Made by a program: the position numbers and the translations under genes. From contig CALSFV010000007.1 in the NCBI GenBank assembly GCA_943737045.1, positions 1,141,001 to 1,205,000 on the forward strand: a stretch of DNA of 64,000 bases, written 5' to 3'. Each line of letters starts with the position of its first letter. Positions within the stretch are counted from its first letter, which is position 1. The stretch comes from Parapristionchus giblindavisi (lineage: Eukaryota; Nematoda; Chromadorea; Rhabditida; Diplogasteridae). The notes below the pieces were generated by a model that worked only from the letters and a program-made list of their open reading frames with translations, made no database searches and was not told the DNA's origin. Positions 11,401 to 22,170 of the stretch are shown here, one piece after another.

Positions 11401-13395
11401 CTTGGTACATGATACCGGTATCGCATACATCCGACTCGTGAACGCCGAGCTGATGAACAATGTCACTCTGTTCTTGTACACTTGACAATGATGGGTCGTT
11501 GTCGACATGACTTCCTCATTACTAGAAGACTTGACTAACTGACTTAAAACCTTGAATAGGGAGTGACCAATGATCACTCCTCATGATGCTACAACAGTAG
11601 GGGTTGCGCATATGCATTGGGGGCACGGGAATCATAATGGTGAAATCAGTCCGGGTAATTATACGCAGTGCGTATAATTACGTCTGTTTGACAAGCTTGT
11701 CGAGATCATCTTATTGTTGCTTTCCTTTTTGAATTTGGTCCACGGGGAGCTGAGAAAATCGCCGACCCACTTTCGACTCGCCTAAAATGGTTCATTCGCC
11801 TCTCTGAGAGGCACTCTGCCAGAGGGGAAGGATATCTGCCGGACTCGCTCTAGACCCACCAGAGATCGCAGAAAGGTCGATCCACCGAGTCATTCTCGCC
11901 ACCCTACTACGCACTTCACTATCTACCAATTTATCTACAATCATCATTTTTGTACAGAATAAAGTTTGTGAATATTATTATTAGGCTCGCTAGAATACCT
12001 TTAAGTGTTTGTCTTCAATATTTGTAGCACACCCCTCCTTAAACACAGGTGAACCCCATAGTGGATGAATTGATATCGAGAATGATATGATACATTGAAC
12101 AAGAAATATTATAGGCAATTTTACTCCAGACCAATGCTGAAAATGTGATATTGATTAGTTATTAAACGTTATGCTCGGTACCTTCTCGTTGTATTTGGAA
12201 CTAGTGAATACAATAAATCGATGATATTCAATCAATAAACATCCAATGCAATAACCAATGGCTCCCGTGCTGTTTAGGACCTAAAGGAAAGATAACATTG
12301 TATAAGAGACCGTTTGTGTAAGAGTCGAGCAAATCTGGGGGAATCAATCAAGCAAGGCCAAAAATTTCGATACCCTCAAAACGTGTGTATAGGGGTTATC
12401 GACTCTGCTGATGAAGATGGGCGTAGTCATTTTGGCCCCAGTGGTCCCGCAACCCCTGGGAGGGATTACGGTAAAATCAAGTTTTCAAGCTGTTCTCGGT
12501 CAATGTTAGAGCTAGAGGTATGAAAATTAGGCTCCTGGGACAGAATTTGATGGCGATGACGGCTCTCTACTTCATTTGTTTTGAAAATTTTCCAAAAAAG
12601 ATCGAAAAGTGGAAATTTTGATGCAGACGGTTGCGCCCCTAGCGAGTATGACAGTTCGAACCGGCGTGACGAGAAGATCACGACGATGTATTATGAGCCA
12701 TTATCTCCGTTGAGAAAGCCTTCATAGTCTCGTTATAGTGTTTTCAAAACTAATGAAGTAGACAGCCGTCATCGCCATCGAATTCTGTCCCAGGAGCCGA
12801 ATTTTCATACCTCTAGCTCTACCATTGACCGAGAACGGCTTGAAACACACCGGGGACATGCGGGACCACTGAAGCCAAAATCACTACGCCCATCTTCATC
12901 TGCAGGGTCGATAACCCCTATACACAAGTTTTGAGGGTATCGAAATTTTTGGCCTGTGCCATTGTTCGACTCTTACGCAAACGGCCTCATAATTCAATTA
13001 CAAATTTAATCATGGTGCTGTAATTTCGCCCAAATCACATGAAAAAGTTAGAGATAAAAAAATAAAATATATTGCTGCAGAGTTTACAATTTTCCTTGGC
13101 GTGTTTTTTCCAGAATGCCCCACCTCAATTATACAATATAACAATCCATTTTGAATGCAAAATGCACGAGTTCCTTTACAAATTCCACTACAAATTCCAT
13201 AGAGAGCTGTAATTTAGGAGATTATACAAATTAAAATGCATACATAATACCTGTGACTTTGAACAACGAAAAGAACGAATTATGATGATATTTGTATTGT
13301 GATGTATGAATGATAATAATAATCAATAAGTAGATCAAAGATGATAAAATTAAGATTAAGCAAGAAACAAATATGTAAGTATCGATGAGACTCAT
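8500..13395 (-). CDS. srg-like 7TM chemoreceptor, array copy 1 (intact)
   Basis: Predicted chemosensory G-protein-coupled receptor at the neuron surface. It has nine exons on the minus strand with compatible phases: TM1 (ATG at 13393-13395), TM2, TM3, TM4, TM5 (about 9288-9374), a short third-loop exon, TM6 (about 9022-9112), TM7 (8643-8729) and the tail (8500-8592, TAG). Marks include SSLIYLLIIIII in TM1, GYCIGCLLIEYHRFIVF at the TM3/DRY position, HWSGVKLPIIFLVQCIISF in TM4, MIYVITSIVLTALIF in TM5, and YYPINLMSIIS...FSSAVRRHLL in TM7. About 293 codons, close to other copies. The topology and the SFF-LFK motif after TM1 match the srg superfamily; srv or a related class is possible. Intron 2 holds a foldback and intron 4 a mariner, yet no exon is damaged. 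Confidence 0.85.
9556..9766. mobile_element. MITE with CATGGGCG ends and poly-G tract
   Basis: Ends are ATACATGGGCGG and CACCCCATGTAT, roughly inverted. A run of about 17 G lies at 9596-9612, followed by TTCATCCGAACGAAAA. The same structure recurs at 38166-38318, also with a long G run, and a relative with CATACGTGGGCGG / CCGCCCATGTATG ends sits at 33750-33940. Intron 4 of receptor copy 1. Confidence 0.6.
9978..11662 (-). pseudogene. Degenerate mariner-type transposon with nested MITE
   Basis: Left end TA|CAGGGTGCGCTATAATTACC; the right end has the inverted sequence as far as GGTAATTATA and is then lost. On the minus strand, broken frames encode a transposase: an N-terminal helix-turn-helix region with RPGRGRPISV (11179-11577) and a C-terminal piece WLPNSPDLNLLD (10109-10351). 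The last Asp is the third acidic catalytic position of mariner-like enzymes. Stops, frameshifts and an inserted MITE (10855-11183) make it inactive. The copy at 24118-25394 is the same family with better ends. Confidence 0.75.
10855..11183. mobile_element. MITE nested in mariner
   Basis: Inverted ends TAGGATCAGTTTTC and GAAAACTGATCCTA. The match continues inward through ATGCTGATTAC and TCCGTTTTCAGAAAGTG. About 330 bp with no ORF of note. It is absent from the sister mariner at 24118-25394, which supports a separate insertion. Confidence 0.7.
11663..11984. other. Unassigned intron sequence
   Basis: GC-richer than its surroundings, with no open frame longer than a few dozen codons. It starts beside a 27-bp palindrome (GTAATTATACGCA centre) next to the broken mariner end. 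It may be the remains of another TE; nothing in it was recognised. Confidence 0.3.
12307..12990. mobile_element. Foldback element in intron 2 of receptor copy 1
   Basis: Two arms of about 300 bp are inverted copies: GACCGTTTGTGTAAGAGTCG at the left is mirrored by CGACTCTTACGCAAACGGCC at the right. Arms also share the AATTTCGATACCCTCAAAAC and TCTAGCTCTA stretches in opposite sense. The short ORFs inside are arm translations only. The left end resembles that of the foldback at 13468 (GATTGTGTAAGAATCGAC). Confidence 0.75.
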
Positions 13396-13435
13396 TGGAA
13401 TATGAATGAAAGAGAGGACATGCTTCTATTTTCAT

Positions 13436-13467
13436 TCATCTTCGGAATTTCTCTCATCTATAATTAT
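13436..13467 (-). promoter_or_regulatory. Conserved upstream block of receptor copy 1
   Basis: About 40-80 bp upstream of the receptor start, on the minus strand, lies ATATATAATTATAGATGAGA followed by GAAATTC. The same block precedes the starts of copies 2 (27019-27060), 3 (29871-29913), 4 (40072-40113) and 5 (51384-51425). Copy 6 keeps a damaged form (61758-61782). Its TAATTA core is a typical homeodomain-type binding sequence, and the TATAATTATA could also serve as a core promoter. Function is inferred from conservation and position only. Confidence 0.55.
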
Positions 13468-14305
13468 ATATGAGGCCGATTGTGTAAGAATCGACTAAGT
13501 GCCGGCACAGTCAAAAAATTAAATTTTGGAGATCGAAGTTCTTATGGGTGCTGATGACGATGGTCATGTTCATTTTTCATAAAAAAACCACCATTGAGGC
13601 TAGAAAACGTCGTGTTGAAATCGCGTTTTCAGTCTTTTCTCCTCAACCGATGGTACTAAAATTTGCAGACTATGCCACAGGGGCAGAGTTTGATGACCAT
13701 CACGCCTGTCTAATTCATTTTTCATGAAAAAGGTTCGGAAATGTTCAAAATTTGAATTTCTCTCAAGGTGTTTTTTTACGAGATATTATACATATGTAGA
13801 TCGAAGATCCCATAGAACAATTTTCAGCCAATTTGCGGTAGGTACTTTCGAGAATATCAACTTTTAGAGTAGTCATGTTGCCGTTGTTGCGGAGGCAAGA
13901 GACGAGAGAGTGTAGTATAGTGAGAGAGTAGAGAGGCAGGTAAGGCGACCGACATGGATAGGAAGAGGTGGGCAGGATCGCCTCCCCTTCAACTTTCTCA
14001 CTGTAATACCATCTCTCGCCAATTGCCTCCACAAAACGGCAAAACGACTATATTCAAAGTTGATTTACTCGAAAGTACCTACCGGAAATTGGCTGAAAAT
14101 TGTTCTTTGGGATCCTGAAGCCATTACAGTCCGATCTATGTATCGCGCAAAAACACTTGAGAGAATTCAAATTTTGAAAATTTCAGAAACATTTTCATGA
14201 AAAATGAATTAGACAGGCGTGATCGTCATCAGGTGAGAAATGAACAAGACCATCGTCATCAGCACCCTTGAGATCCCAGATCTCCAAAATTTAATTTTTT
14301 TTTGA
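13468..14305. mobile_element. Foldback element between receptor copies 1 and 2
   Basis: An inverted-repeat element of about 840 bp. Arms include GTGCTGATGACGATGGTC repeated in opposite orientation, and a matching inner pair around GGTACTTTCGAGAATATC / CTCGAAAGTACCTACC. It starts directly at the end of the conserved upstream block of copy 1 and abuts the 3' flank of copy 2, so the usual several-hundred-bp spacer between receptor copies is replaced by it. Confidence 0.7.
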
Positions 14306-14662
14306 CTGTAAAATGTTGGTCATCGGTCGAAATGTATGAAAAAATTTATTCTCTCAAATCACACCAAAAATCGATTAATACTTTGCACTTGTTGATGTAT
14401 TTATCCTGCCTCGTAGTGTTACTGTGGACGCAATTTGCTGTTCTTTCCGGCATAAAAATACCTGAAATATATACATATCCCCACTCCCTAAACTAATTCA
14501 GGGAACATATTCCTTTGATCTACCCTATATAAGTCCAGCACAAATCTTGTCCGCAATATCTAACTTAGTTCCCAAGAACAATACCTCTCCTGATGCCATA
14601 CCTAATCGTGTATATCTTAAGTGTAAGACCTCCATTGTTGTTCCTCTCACAATTATATTTAA

Positions 14663-14949
14663 AGATGGAGACCCACGAGTTTTTTCGTAATAAGACTGTT
14701 CGGATGGAATGATAGAGATTTATCGCACGAATCGAAAGACATCTCTGATATTGATTCCCGCTATGTTTAAAGCTCACTATGCGCATTGAAAGTACTACTT
14801 TCAAGGCATGTAGAGAGTGCCCATCCGATTTGCATACTTGCTCTCTCATTTTCTCATTATCCCTTACGCCAATTACCATATAATATAAACAATAGCCAGC
14901 ATGTTTATCGTGGTGGGAGTCAGTCATGCCAACTCATGAGTCCCCTTCT
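14663..14949. mobile_element. TTAA-flanked MITE in LINE-B
   Basis: Ends AGATGGAGACCC and GAGTCCCCTTCT, flanked by TTAA on both sides (14659-14662 and 14950-14953). Removing the insert plus one TTAA restores the LINE frame (TIIFNQSLTTSTVP). TTAA duplication is typical of piggyBac-type elements. It shares its ends with the MITE at 26286-26644. Confidence 0.75.
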
Positions 14950-16040
14950 TTAATCAGTCTCTTACTACGTCTACTGTTCCCCTTGCTTGGAAAACCGCTA
15001 TTGTTAAGCCGATTCCCAAGAAACCTAGAAACAATAATATCAGTAATTATAGACCTATTTCATTAACGGCCACATCATCAAAAATCTTTGAAAAAATTTT
15101 AATTGATTGTATTGTATCTTACCTTGATGACCACGATATTCTTGATACCCATCAGGCTGGTTTTCGTAATAATCGCTCTACCACAACCCAACTAGTTGAA
15201 ACTTATTCTAATTATCTATCCAATTTCTCTAGAGGATCCTCTATTGATTCCATATATTTTGATTATGCAAAGGCGTTTGATAGTATTGACCATCGATTAT
15301 TGTTGTATAAACTTTCCAAAATAGGTTTTTCCGATCATATTGTTGCTTGGTTTAGATCTTATTTGTTCGGCCGTACACAGTCCATTTTCATTGATAATGT
15401 TTTCTCTCCTCCCGCCCCGATCATCTCAGGAGTTCCTCAAGGTTCTAGCATTGGTCCTCTTTTATTTATATTGTACCTGAATGACATTCAATCCATTATC
15501 CCTCCTCATATCAACCATGGTATTTTCGCTGATGATATTAAGATATATGCCCCTGCCTCCTCCACAGACATTCAATATACAGTCCCGCAGAATCTCCCCC
15601 TTAACACAAGTCCCCGGAGACACTCGGAGTGTCTCCTTGTGTCTCCTACCCCGATTTACTCTCTAAAATTAATTAAAGTGCGTCAAATTACTTTTTTGCG
15701 AGCCTTTTCGTAATATGCATCCAATGCATGTGAGAAATAAATTTTTAAAAATCTTAAACATGAAAATGAAGAATACTTGAAATATAATATGAATTCACAA
15801 ATATGACACACCGAAACTCATTTGAATTGCGCGGGTAGATTACGGTATAGCCGCATTGCATCCGCCTCTGGTGTCCGCTCGCTAGAAAGGCATTTTTCTT
15901 TTTCTTCTCTCTTTACCGGTTGTTTTTGTTGCTTGTTGTTTTTTCTTGTTGTTCTGTTTGTTTATCAACTATTAATATCCTATACTAGCGGAGTTTGTGC
16001 TGTCGCTTCGTCTCCCTCCGTTATTAATGTCATATTGCAG

Positions 16041-17143
16041 GAGGGTTGCGACGTCTCCGCTGCCGCTTCCGGCTAGCTGTCCGCGCACGACGCGCCCGGT
16101 GCTCATCCGCTACACTCGCGTTGTCCACGCCTTCCAGCAGCGAAGTAAGTCATCAATATTTCTACTTTTTCAATAAATATTTAAATGATTTCTTTTACTT
16201 TGCACTTGTTGGTATTCAATCGTTATTAATCTAGTGTTGCGACGTCTCCGCTGCCGCCTCCGGCTAGCTGTCCGCGCACGACGCGCCCGGTGCTCATCCG
16301 CTACACTCGCGTCGTCCACGCCTTCCAGCAGCGACGTAAGTCATCAATATTTCTACTTTTTCAATAAATATTTAAATGATTTCTTTTACTTTGCACTTGT
16401 TGGTATTCAATCGTTATTAATCTAGTGTTGCAGGAGTGTTGCGACGTCTCCGCTGCCGCCTCCGGCTAGCTGTCCGCTCACGATGCGCCCGGTGCTCATC
16501 CGCCACACTCGCGTCGTCCGCGCCTTCCAGCAGCGAAGTAAGTCATCAATATTTCTACTTTTTCAATAAATATTTAAATGATTTCTTGTACTTTGCACTT
16601 GTTGGTATTCAATCGTTATTAATCTAGTGTTGCAGGAGTGTTGCGACGTCTCCGCTGCCGCCTCCGGCTAGCTGTCCGCGCACGACGCGCCCGGTGCTCA
16701 TCCGCTACACTCGCGTCGTCCACGCCTTCCAGCAGCGACGTAAGTCATCAATATTTCTACTTTTTCAATAAATATTTAAATGATTTCTTTTACTTTGCAC
16801 TTGTTGGTATTCAATCGTTATTAATCTAGTGTTGCAGGAGTGTTGCGACGTCTCCGCTGCCGCCTCCGGCTAGCTGTCCGCGCACGACGCGCCCGGTGCT
16901 CATCCGCTACACTCGCGTCGTCCACGCCTTCCAGCAGCGACGTAAGTCATCAATATTTCTACTTTTTCAATAAATATTTAAATGATTTCTTTTACTTTGC
17001 ACTTGTTGGTATTCAATCGTTATTAATGTCATATTGCAGGAGTGTTGCGACGTCGCCGCTGCTGTTCCCAGCTTGTCTCCCCATCGTCGCTTCTTCGCAG
17101 CGGTACGATTCGGCGCCGGCGTCACGCGTGTCAAGATTCGAGC
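16041..17143 (+). repeat. Left-arm array of 202-bp exon-like units
   Basis: Units begin at 16041, about 16234, 16434, 16636, 16838 and 17040. Each has a 104-nt GC-rich segment bounded by TTGCAG on the left and GTAAGTCA on the right, then a 98-nt AT-rich spacer with TCAATAAATATTTAAATGAT. This is the layout of an exon and a short intron. The second unit lacks 11 bp and has lost its acceptor AG. The last unit (from 17040) diverges after about 20 nt. Because 104 is not a multiple of three, joined units shift frame and soon meet a stop (GGC TAG), so they are unlikely to form one long coding frame. Confidence 0.85.
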
Positions 17144-17341
17144 TTGCCTCCTCTCTTTGCTTATTCTCCGGGTTGTATATATATATACATCTGATGCATA
17201 TTCTCGTATTATCGTATCTTTCTTATCGTGAAGTTTACAGTTATAGTTATGATCAACAACGATTTTATCAACGATCAATATGCAACAGTAATAACATCAA
17301 CAACGAATTAGCAAACGATATAAAGGATCAATGAATCAACA

Positions 17342-18810
17342 TTATTCATTATCTTCTATTCCATTATCTTCATTCTCTACTTCTATTCCATTCTCTACTT
17401 CTACTTCTTCTCCTTCATGTGGAATATTTCTTCCAATAGGGTCCAAACGGGGCCTTTTGAACTCGTAATTTGGATTGTTTCTCCTTCTCTTGATCACATC
17501 ATTGTATCTGAATTTTTAAACAAAATTGTATTGCTAATTCGGTTTGAAACTTACTTGCTCACACATCTTCCCCATTCTCTCTTAGCTATTTGATCCGTTG
17601 CACATCGGAGACTTCCGAATGCCTGATAGCAATGCATGTCATAGTCTCATGAGATCTTATCTCACCTCTTTAACAAATTGGACCCTGTACGGATCTCGTT
17701 CATGCACGAGAAGTGATCGTTCAGGCTCACAGTCAAAAATGATATCCATTACAAGTCTAACGAAAGTCTGATCGGAAGTCGGATGGTCAATCGATAATTG
17801 TGCCAATTGTTCTCTGTTGATGTAGTCAGGGCCCACATCTAAATTATAGTATTAAATAATTACAACAAGTAGCAGTATTAAATAATTACAACAAGTAGCA
17901 ACTCACACTTATTAATGGGTCGAGGAGGTAATGTACTTGAGATGTACTCTAATATTTTGAGCATGTGTTGCTGTACCTTGTTGTTGTCTAATTGCATTCC
18001 TTTTAGTTCCATCAACTTAACAAGTTTTATCATACAACACTTTAAATTAATATTCTTACTTCATTAGTATTTGATTTTACAATCTTCTCAAGATTTCGTA
18101 TAGTTCCTACAGATACGGGCGTATCTGTGATAGCTGAGGGCGACGATGGAACCTGAGCGGGAGTCACTGTACGGCGTCCTCAAATCACTTATATGAGACA
18201 TATGTTGATTTTGGAAATACTGTTAGACATACCGTTCAAGAATCGTTTGACATCTAGAGCCGTTCCATTCTTTGGTGTAGTAATATTCCCAATCCCGGTA
18301 TTTGCTGTTCTTTTGTTACCAGTTACAGTCTTTGGTGTAACTATGTTTCCAGTACGACCATTAGCCTCAGGAATCGATCGGACTACAGAATGGCGGGCCG
18401 AACTCGGAACGGGATGAGCCTAAATAATAATTTTAAAAGTTTTTATAATAGATTTATCTTGGGACTCACTACAGTACTCTTTACAACGCGAGTAGGGGAC
18501 TCTGGTTCAGGTTTTATCGGGCGAAGGCGGAGTTTAATCGGAGAGGGAACACTCAATAGTGTTTTAGCTGGAGCCGTTGTCCCTTAATTATTGATTTTTT
18601 CCCTAAATACACTATATTCTACATACCTGACGTGTGAAGTTTCACGAATGATTCACACTGTCGAACATCACCAAAATGTAATACCCGTCCATCCATCAAT
18701 ACACCTTTATCATTTCTATACTCCACTATCTTATTCTTAGATGGTCGGCCAACAATCCAATCCCTCGGTATAATTGATACTGTACCTTCCTCATCTAATA
18801 CCACCGACAT
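17342..18810 (-). CDS. Cargo gene of the element: basic/acidic nuclear-type protein, possible BEN domain
   Basis: Seven or eight exons on the minus strand splice in phase from ATG at 18808-18810 to TAA at 17342. The N-terminal part reads WIVGRPSKNKIVEYRNDKG then LMDGRVLHFGDVRQCESF. A Pro/Ser/Thr/Lys-rich linker follows, then a helical stretch (KLVKLMELKGMQLDNNKVQQ) and a C-terminal region (REQLAQLSIDHPTSDQTFVR, DIIFDCEPERSLLV, IAKREWGRCVSK). The tail is acidic with repeated EVENG. The layout, with a short N-terminal module before a linker and a C-terminal helical domain, resembles BEN-domain proteins, which bind DNA or chromatin; this is a weak match by eye. One acceptor is AAG and another TTTAAAG. 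It is divergent from the transposase, separated by about 140 bp. It may be captured host sequence or an accessory transposition or silencing factor. Confidence 0.55.
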
Positions 18811-18945
18811 GCTGAAAGCATGTAATAAATTTATATTGGGTAAACGATGGTGAGCAAGTAAGCCGAAAGGTCATATAAACCATAGTGCAAGTGCAATAAA
18901 GTCGTGCAGAGAATGATTTATCGATCCTTTTTTTCCTCTTTATCG
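18811..18945. promoter_or_regulatory. Divergent intergenic region of the cargo element
   Basis: Only about 135 bp separate the start of the minus-strand cargo gene from the first transposase exon, so both promoters must lie here or overlap coding sequence. A TTTCAG at 18951-18956 could be a splice acceptor or trans-splice site just before the transposase ATG. No further motif recognised. Confidence 0.4.
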
Positions 18946-20240
18946 ATTTATTTCAGTATGTGGAACGAGGTTAGTACTAGACAATGTCGTGCTTATTTCT
19001 TTGCTGGAGATAGTGCAGCTCTAGCTCACAAAAAACTACGTCAATCAAACCATACGATATGTTATGCATCTGTTCTTGCTTTCTACAAAAAAGAAGCTAA
19101 TAGAGGACAACCGGAACATCAATACACGTAACATACACATATCTTTAAATGAACAACGTTATATTTCTCAGATCATACATTCTCAAAGAAAAAACCAAAG
19201 AAGCGATGCATAAGATTGTATCTATCTACGATATCAATAAATGTATATCCGAACGTCAAGTAAGTACTGTCATTATAATGTCCCGTTACATGTAATACAT
19301 ATTGAAAAATAAAGGTAAGAAGAGAAATGGAATTAGTACATGGAATCACGGTGACTCGATCTATCCTCCAGTCAATGAAGAAACATCTTCACTTGAAAAC
19401 GTATTCACCTCTGTATGTCACATCACTCTCTGAAATCGATATCGTTATAAAGAAATTCAGGCACTGTCAATACGTCTCTCCTGATAATGAGGTGAGACGT
19501 TTCAATCTCTGTGATTCATTGATTGAAAGTGGTGAAGACTTCTATGACTGGGTAATCAATATGATCCCATCCCGAAAATTCTTTTATTTTTTTTTATTTC
19601 AGTTATTCTCAGACGAAAGTATCGTGCAGCAGTCAGGGAATAAGCTACAGATCACCACACAAGATCGATGGGATGAAGACCGCCTACTGCAGCATCATAA
19701 ACACCCCGATAAAGTAAATAACCAAGCAAAGATGATGTAATAATTTATTTTTAGGTGCAGATATGGGGTGTGATTGGAGTAGATGGCCCTGGGCCGCTTG
19801 TATTTCTGAGAAATTCAGAGAGATTAAATGCTGAAGCGTACCAGGAAATCCTGCGTGACAATCTTCTTCCATTTATTGATGGTACTCTAGGAAGGGATCG
19901 GGCAGTTTTCCAGCAGGACGGAGCTCCTGCCCATACTGCACGATCAACTTTGAAGGCTCTGAAAGAATGGAATATTAAGGTTGCGCCTTGGGCTGCCTCC
20001 TCCCCTGACTTGAATTGTATTGAATATATATGGAGAGAGTTGAAATTATGGTTAGAGTGGGAGGCAAAACCTCGAAACCGTAGTGAGCTTGAGGACTCTA
20101 TTGAGCACTGGTGGCTGAACAAGCTCACTCCTGAGATGTGTAAACTATATGTTGATCACACTACTCGTAATGTTAGAAAAGTTTGGAAGGCTAAAGGAAA
20201 ACCGATCATTGATGGTGCCCCTCGTTTCGTATATAATTGA
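18904..20240 (+). CDS. Intron-containing Tc1-type DD34E transposase
   Basis: Cut-and-paste transposase. Exons: from ATG at 18904 or 18960 to 19129, 19174-19260, 19316-19552, about 19602-19713 and 19755-20240 (TAA). All joins keep phase. The N-terminal half (basic, with ITVTRSILQSMKKHLHLKTY) is the expected DNA-binding helix-turn-helix region. The catalytic triad is visible: first Asp in LFSDES, second in FQQDGAPAHTA, and Glu in SPDLNCIEYIWRELK. There are 34 residues between the second Asp and the Glu, the Tc1 spacing. No stops in the spliced frame, so it may be active. Most Tc1 transposases have one or no intron; this has four, one with an AAG acceptor. It is the autonomous gene of the 15580-22633 element. 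Confidence 0.85.
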
Positions 20241-20404
20241 TATTTATGATGTTTGTTATTTAAATTTGATAAAGTTAGTTTTTGTAACAATAACAAAACT
20301 AGTTACTATAGCTATAGTTGTAATAGTTATTGAAGAAAAAACTAGAAATTAACATTAGACTAGACTTACATTTATTTTCTTTAGACTAGACTTACATTTT
20401 TTTT

Positions 20405-22170
20405 AAAATCATTTAAATATTTATTGAAAAAGTAGAAATATTGATGACTTACGTCGCTGCTGGAAGGCGTGGACGACGCGAGTGTAGCGGATGAGCACCG
20501 GGCGCGTCGTGAGCGGACAGCTAGCCGGAAGCGGCAGTGGAGACGTCGCAACACTCCTGCAACACTAGATTAATAACGATTGAATACCAACAAGTGCAAA
20601 GTACAAGAAATCATTTAAATATTTATTGAAAAAGTAGAAATATTGATGACTTACTTCGCTGCTGGAAGGCGCGGACGACGCGAGTGTGGCGGATGAGCAC
20701 CGGGCGCATCGTGAGCGGACAGCTAGCCGGAGGCGGCAGCGGAGACGTCGCAACACTCCTGCAACACTAGATTAATAACGATTGAATACCAACAAGTGCA
20801 AAGTAAAAGAAATCATTTAAATATTTATTGAAAAAGTAGAAATATTGATGACTTACGTCGCTGCTGGAAGGCGTGGACGACGCGAGTGTAGCGGATGAGC
20901 ACCGGGCGCGTCGTGCGCGGACAGCTAGCCGGAGGCGGCAGCGGAGACGTCGCAACACTCCTGCAACACTAGATTAATAACGATTGAATACCAACAAGTG
21001 CAAAGTACAAGAAATCATTTAAATATTTATTGAAAAAGTAGAAATATTGATGACTTACTTCGCTGCTGGAAGGCGCGGACGACGCGAGTGTGGCGGATGA
21101 GCACCGGGCGCATCGTGAGCGGACAGCTAGCCGGAGGCGGCAGTGGAGACGTCGCAACACTCCCGCAACACTAGATTAATAACGATTGAATACCAACAAG
21201 TGCAAAGTAAAAGAAATCATTTAAATATTTATTGAAAAAGTAGAAATATTGATGACTTACGTCGCTGCTGGAAGGCGTGGACGACGCGAGTGTAGCGGAT
21301 GAGCACCGGGCGCGTCGTGCGCGGACAGCTAGCCGGAGGCGGCAGCGGAGACGTCGCAACACTCCTGCAACACTAGATTAATAACGATTGAATACCAACA
21401 AGTGCAAAGTACAAGAAATCATTTAAATATTTATTGAAAAAGTAGAAATATTGATGACTTACTTCGCTGCTGGAAGGCGCGGACGACGCGAGTGTGGCGG
21501 ATGAGCACCGGGCGCATCGTGAGCGGACAGCTAGCCGGAGGCGGCAGTGGAGACGTCGCAACACTCCCGCAACACTAGATTAATAACGATTGAATACCAA
21601 CAAGTGCAAAGTAAAAGAAATCATTTAAATATTTATTGAAAAAGTAGAAATATTGATGACTTACGTCGCTGCTGGAAGGCGTGGACGACGCGAGTGTAGC
21701 GGATGAGCACCGGGCGCGTCGTGAGCGGACAGCTAGCCGGAAGCGGCAGCGGAGACGTCGCAACACTCCTGCAACACTAGATTAATAACGATTGAATACC
21801 AACAAGTGCAAAGTACAAGAAATCATTTAAATATTTATTGAAAAAGTAGAAATATTGATGACTTACTTCGCTGCTGGAAGGCGCGGACGACGCGAGTGTG
21901 GCGGATGAGCACCGGGCGCATCGTGAGCGGACAGCTAGCCGGAGGCGGCAGCGGAGACGTCGCAACACTCCTGCAACACTAGATTAATAACGATTGAATA
22001 CCAACAAGTGCAAAGTAAAAGAAATCATTTAAATATTTATTGAAAAAGTAGAAATATTGATGACTTACTTCGCTGCTGGAAGGCGTGGACAACGCGAGTG
22101 TAGCGGATGAGCACCGGGCGCGTCGTGCGCGGACAGCTAGCCGGAAGCGGCAGCGGAGACGTCGCAACCC
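20405..22170 (-). repeat. Right-arm array of 202-bp exon-like units
   Basis: The inverted counterpart of the left-arm array, with about nine full units at exact 202-bp steps and a tenth partial one near 20410-20555. Two unit types strictly alternate: A has CGACGTAAGT at the exon end and TTTTACTTT in the spacer; B has CGAAGTAAGT and TTGTACTTT, with CCACACTCG in the exon. The repeat period is therefore really 404 bp. Units are oriented so that their splice signals read inward, antisense to the transposase. Confidence 0.85.

Noticed and set aside
16046..16829. Series of 63-codon ORFs (and mirrored ones at 20565-22167) as a small-gene family
   Set aside because: They are readings through the 202-bp repeat unit and cross its GTAAGT donor into AT-rich spacer.
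16041..22170. CRISPR array
   Set aside because: Repeats of 202 bp with no unique spacers, inside a eukaryotic transposon; the unit structure is exon-like.
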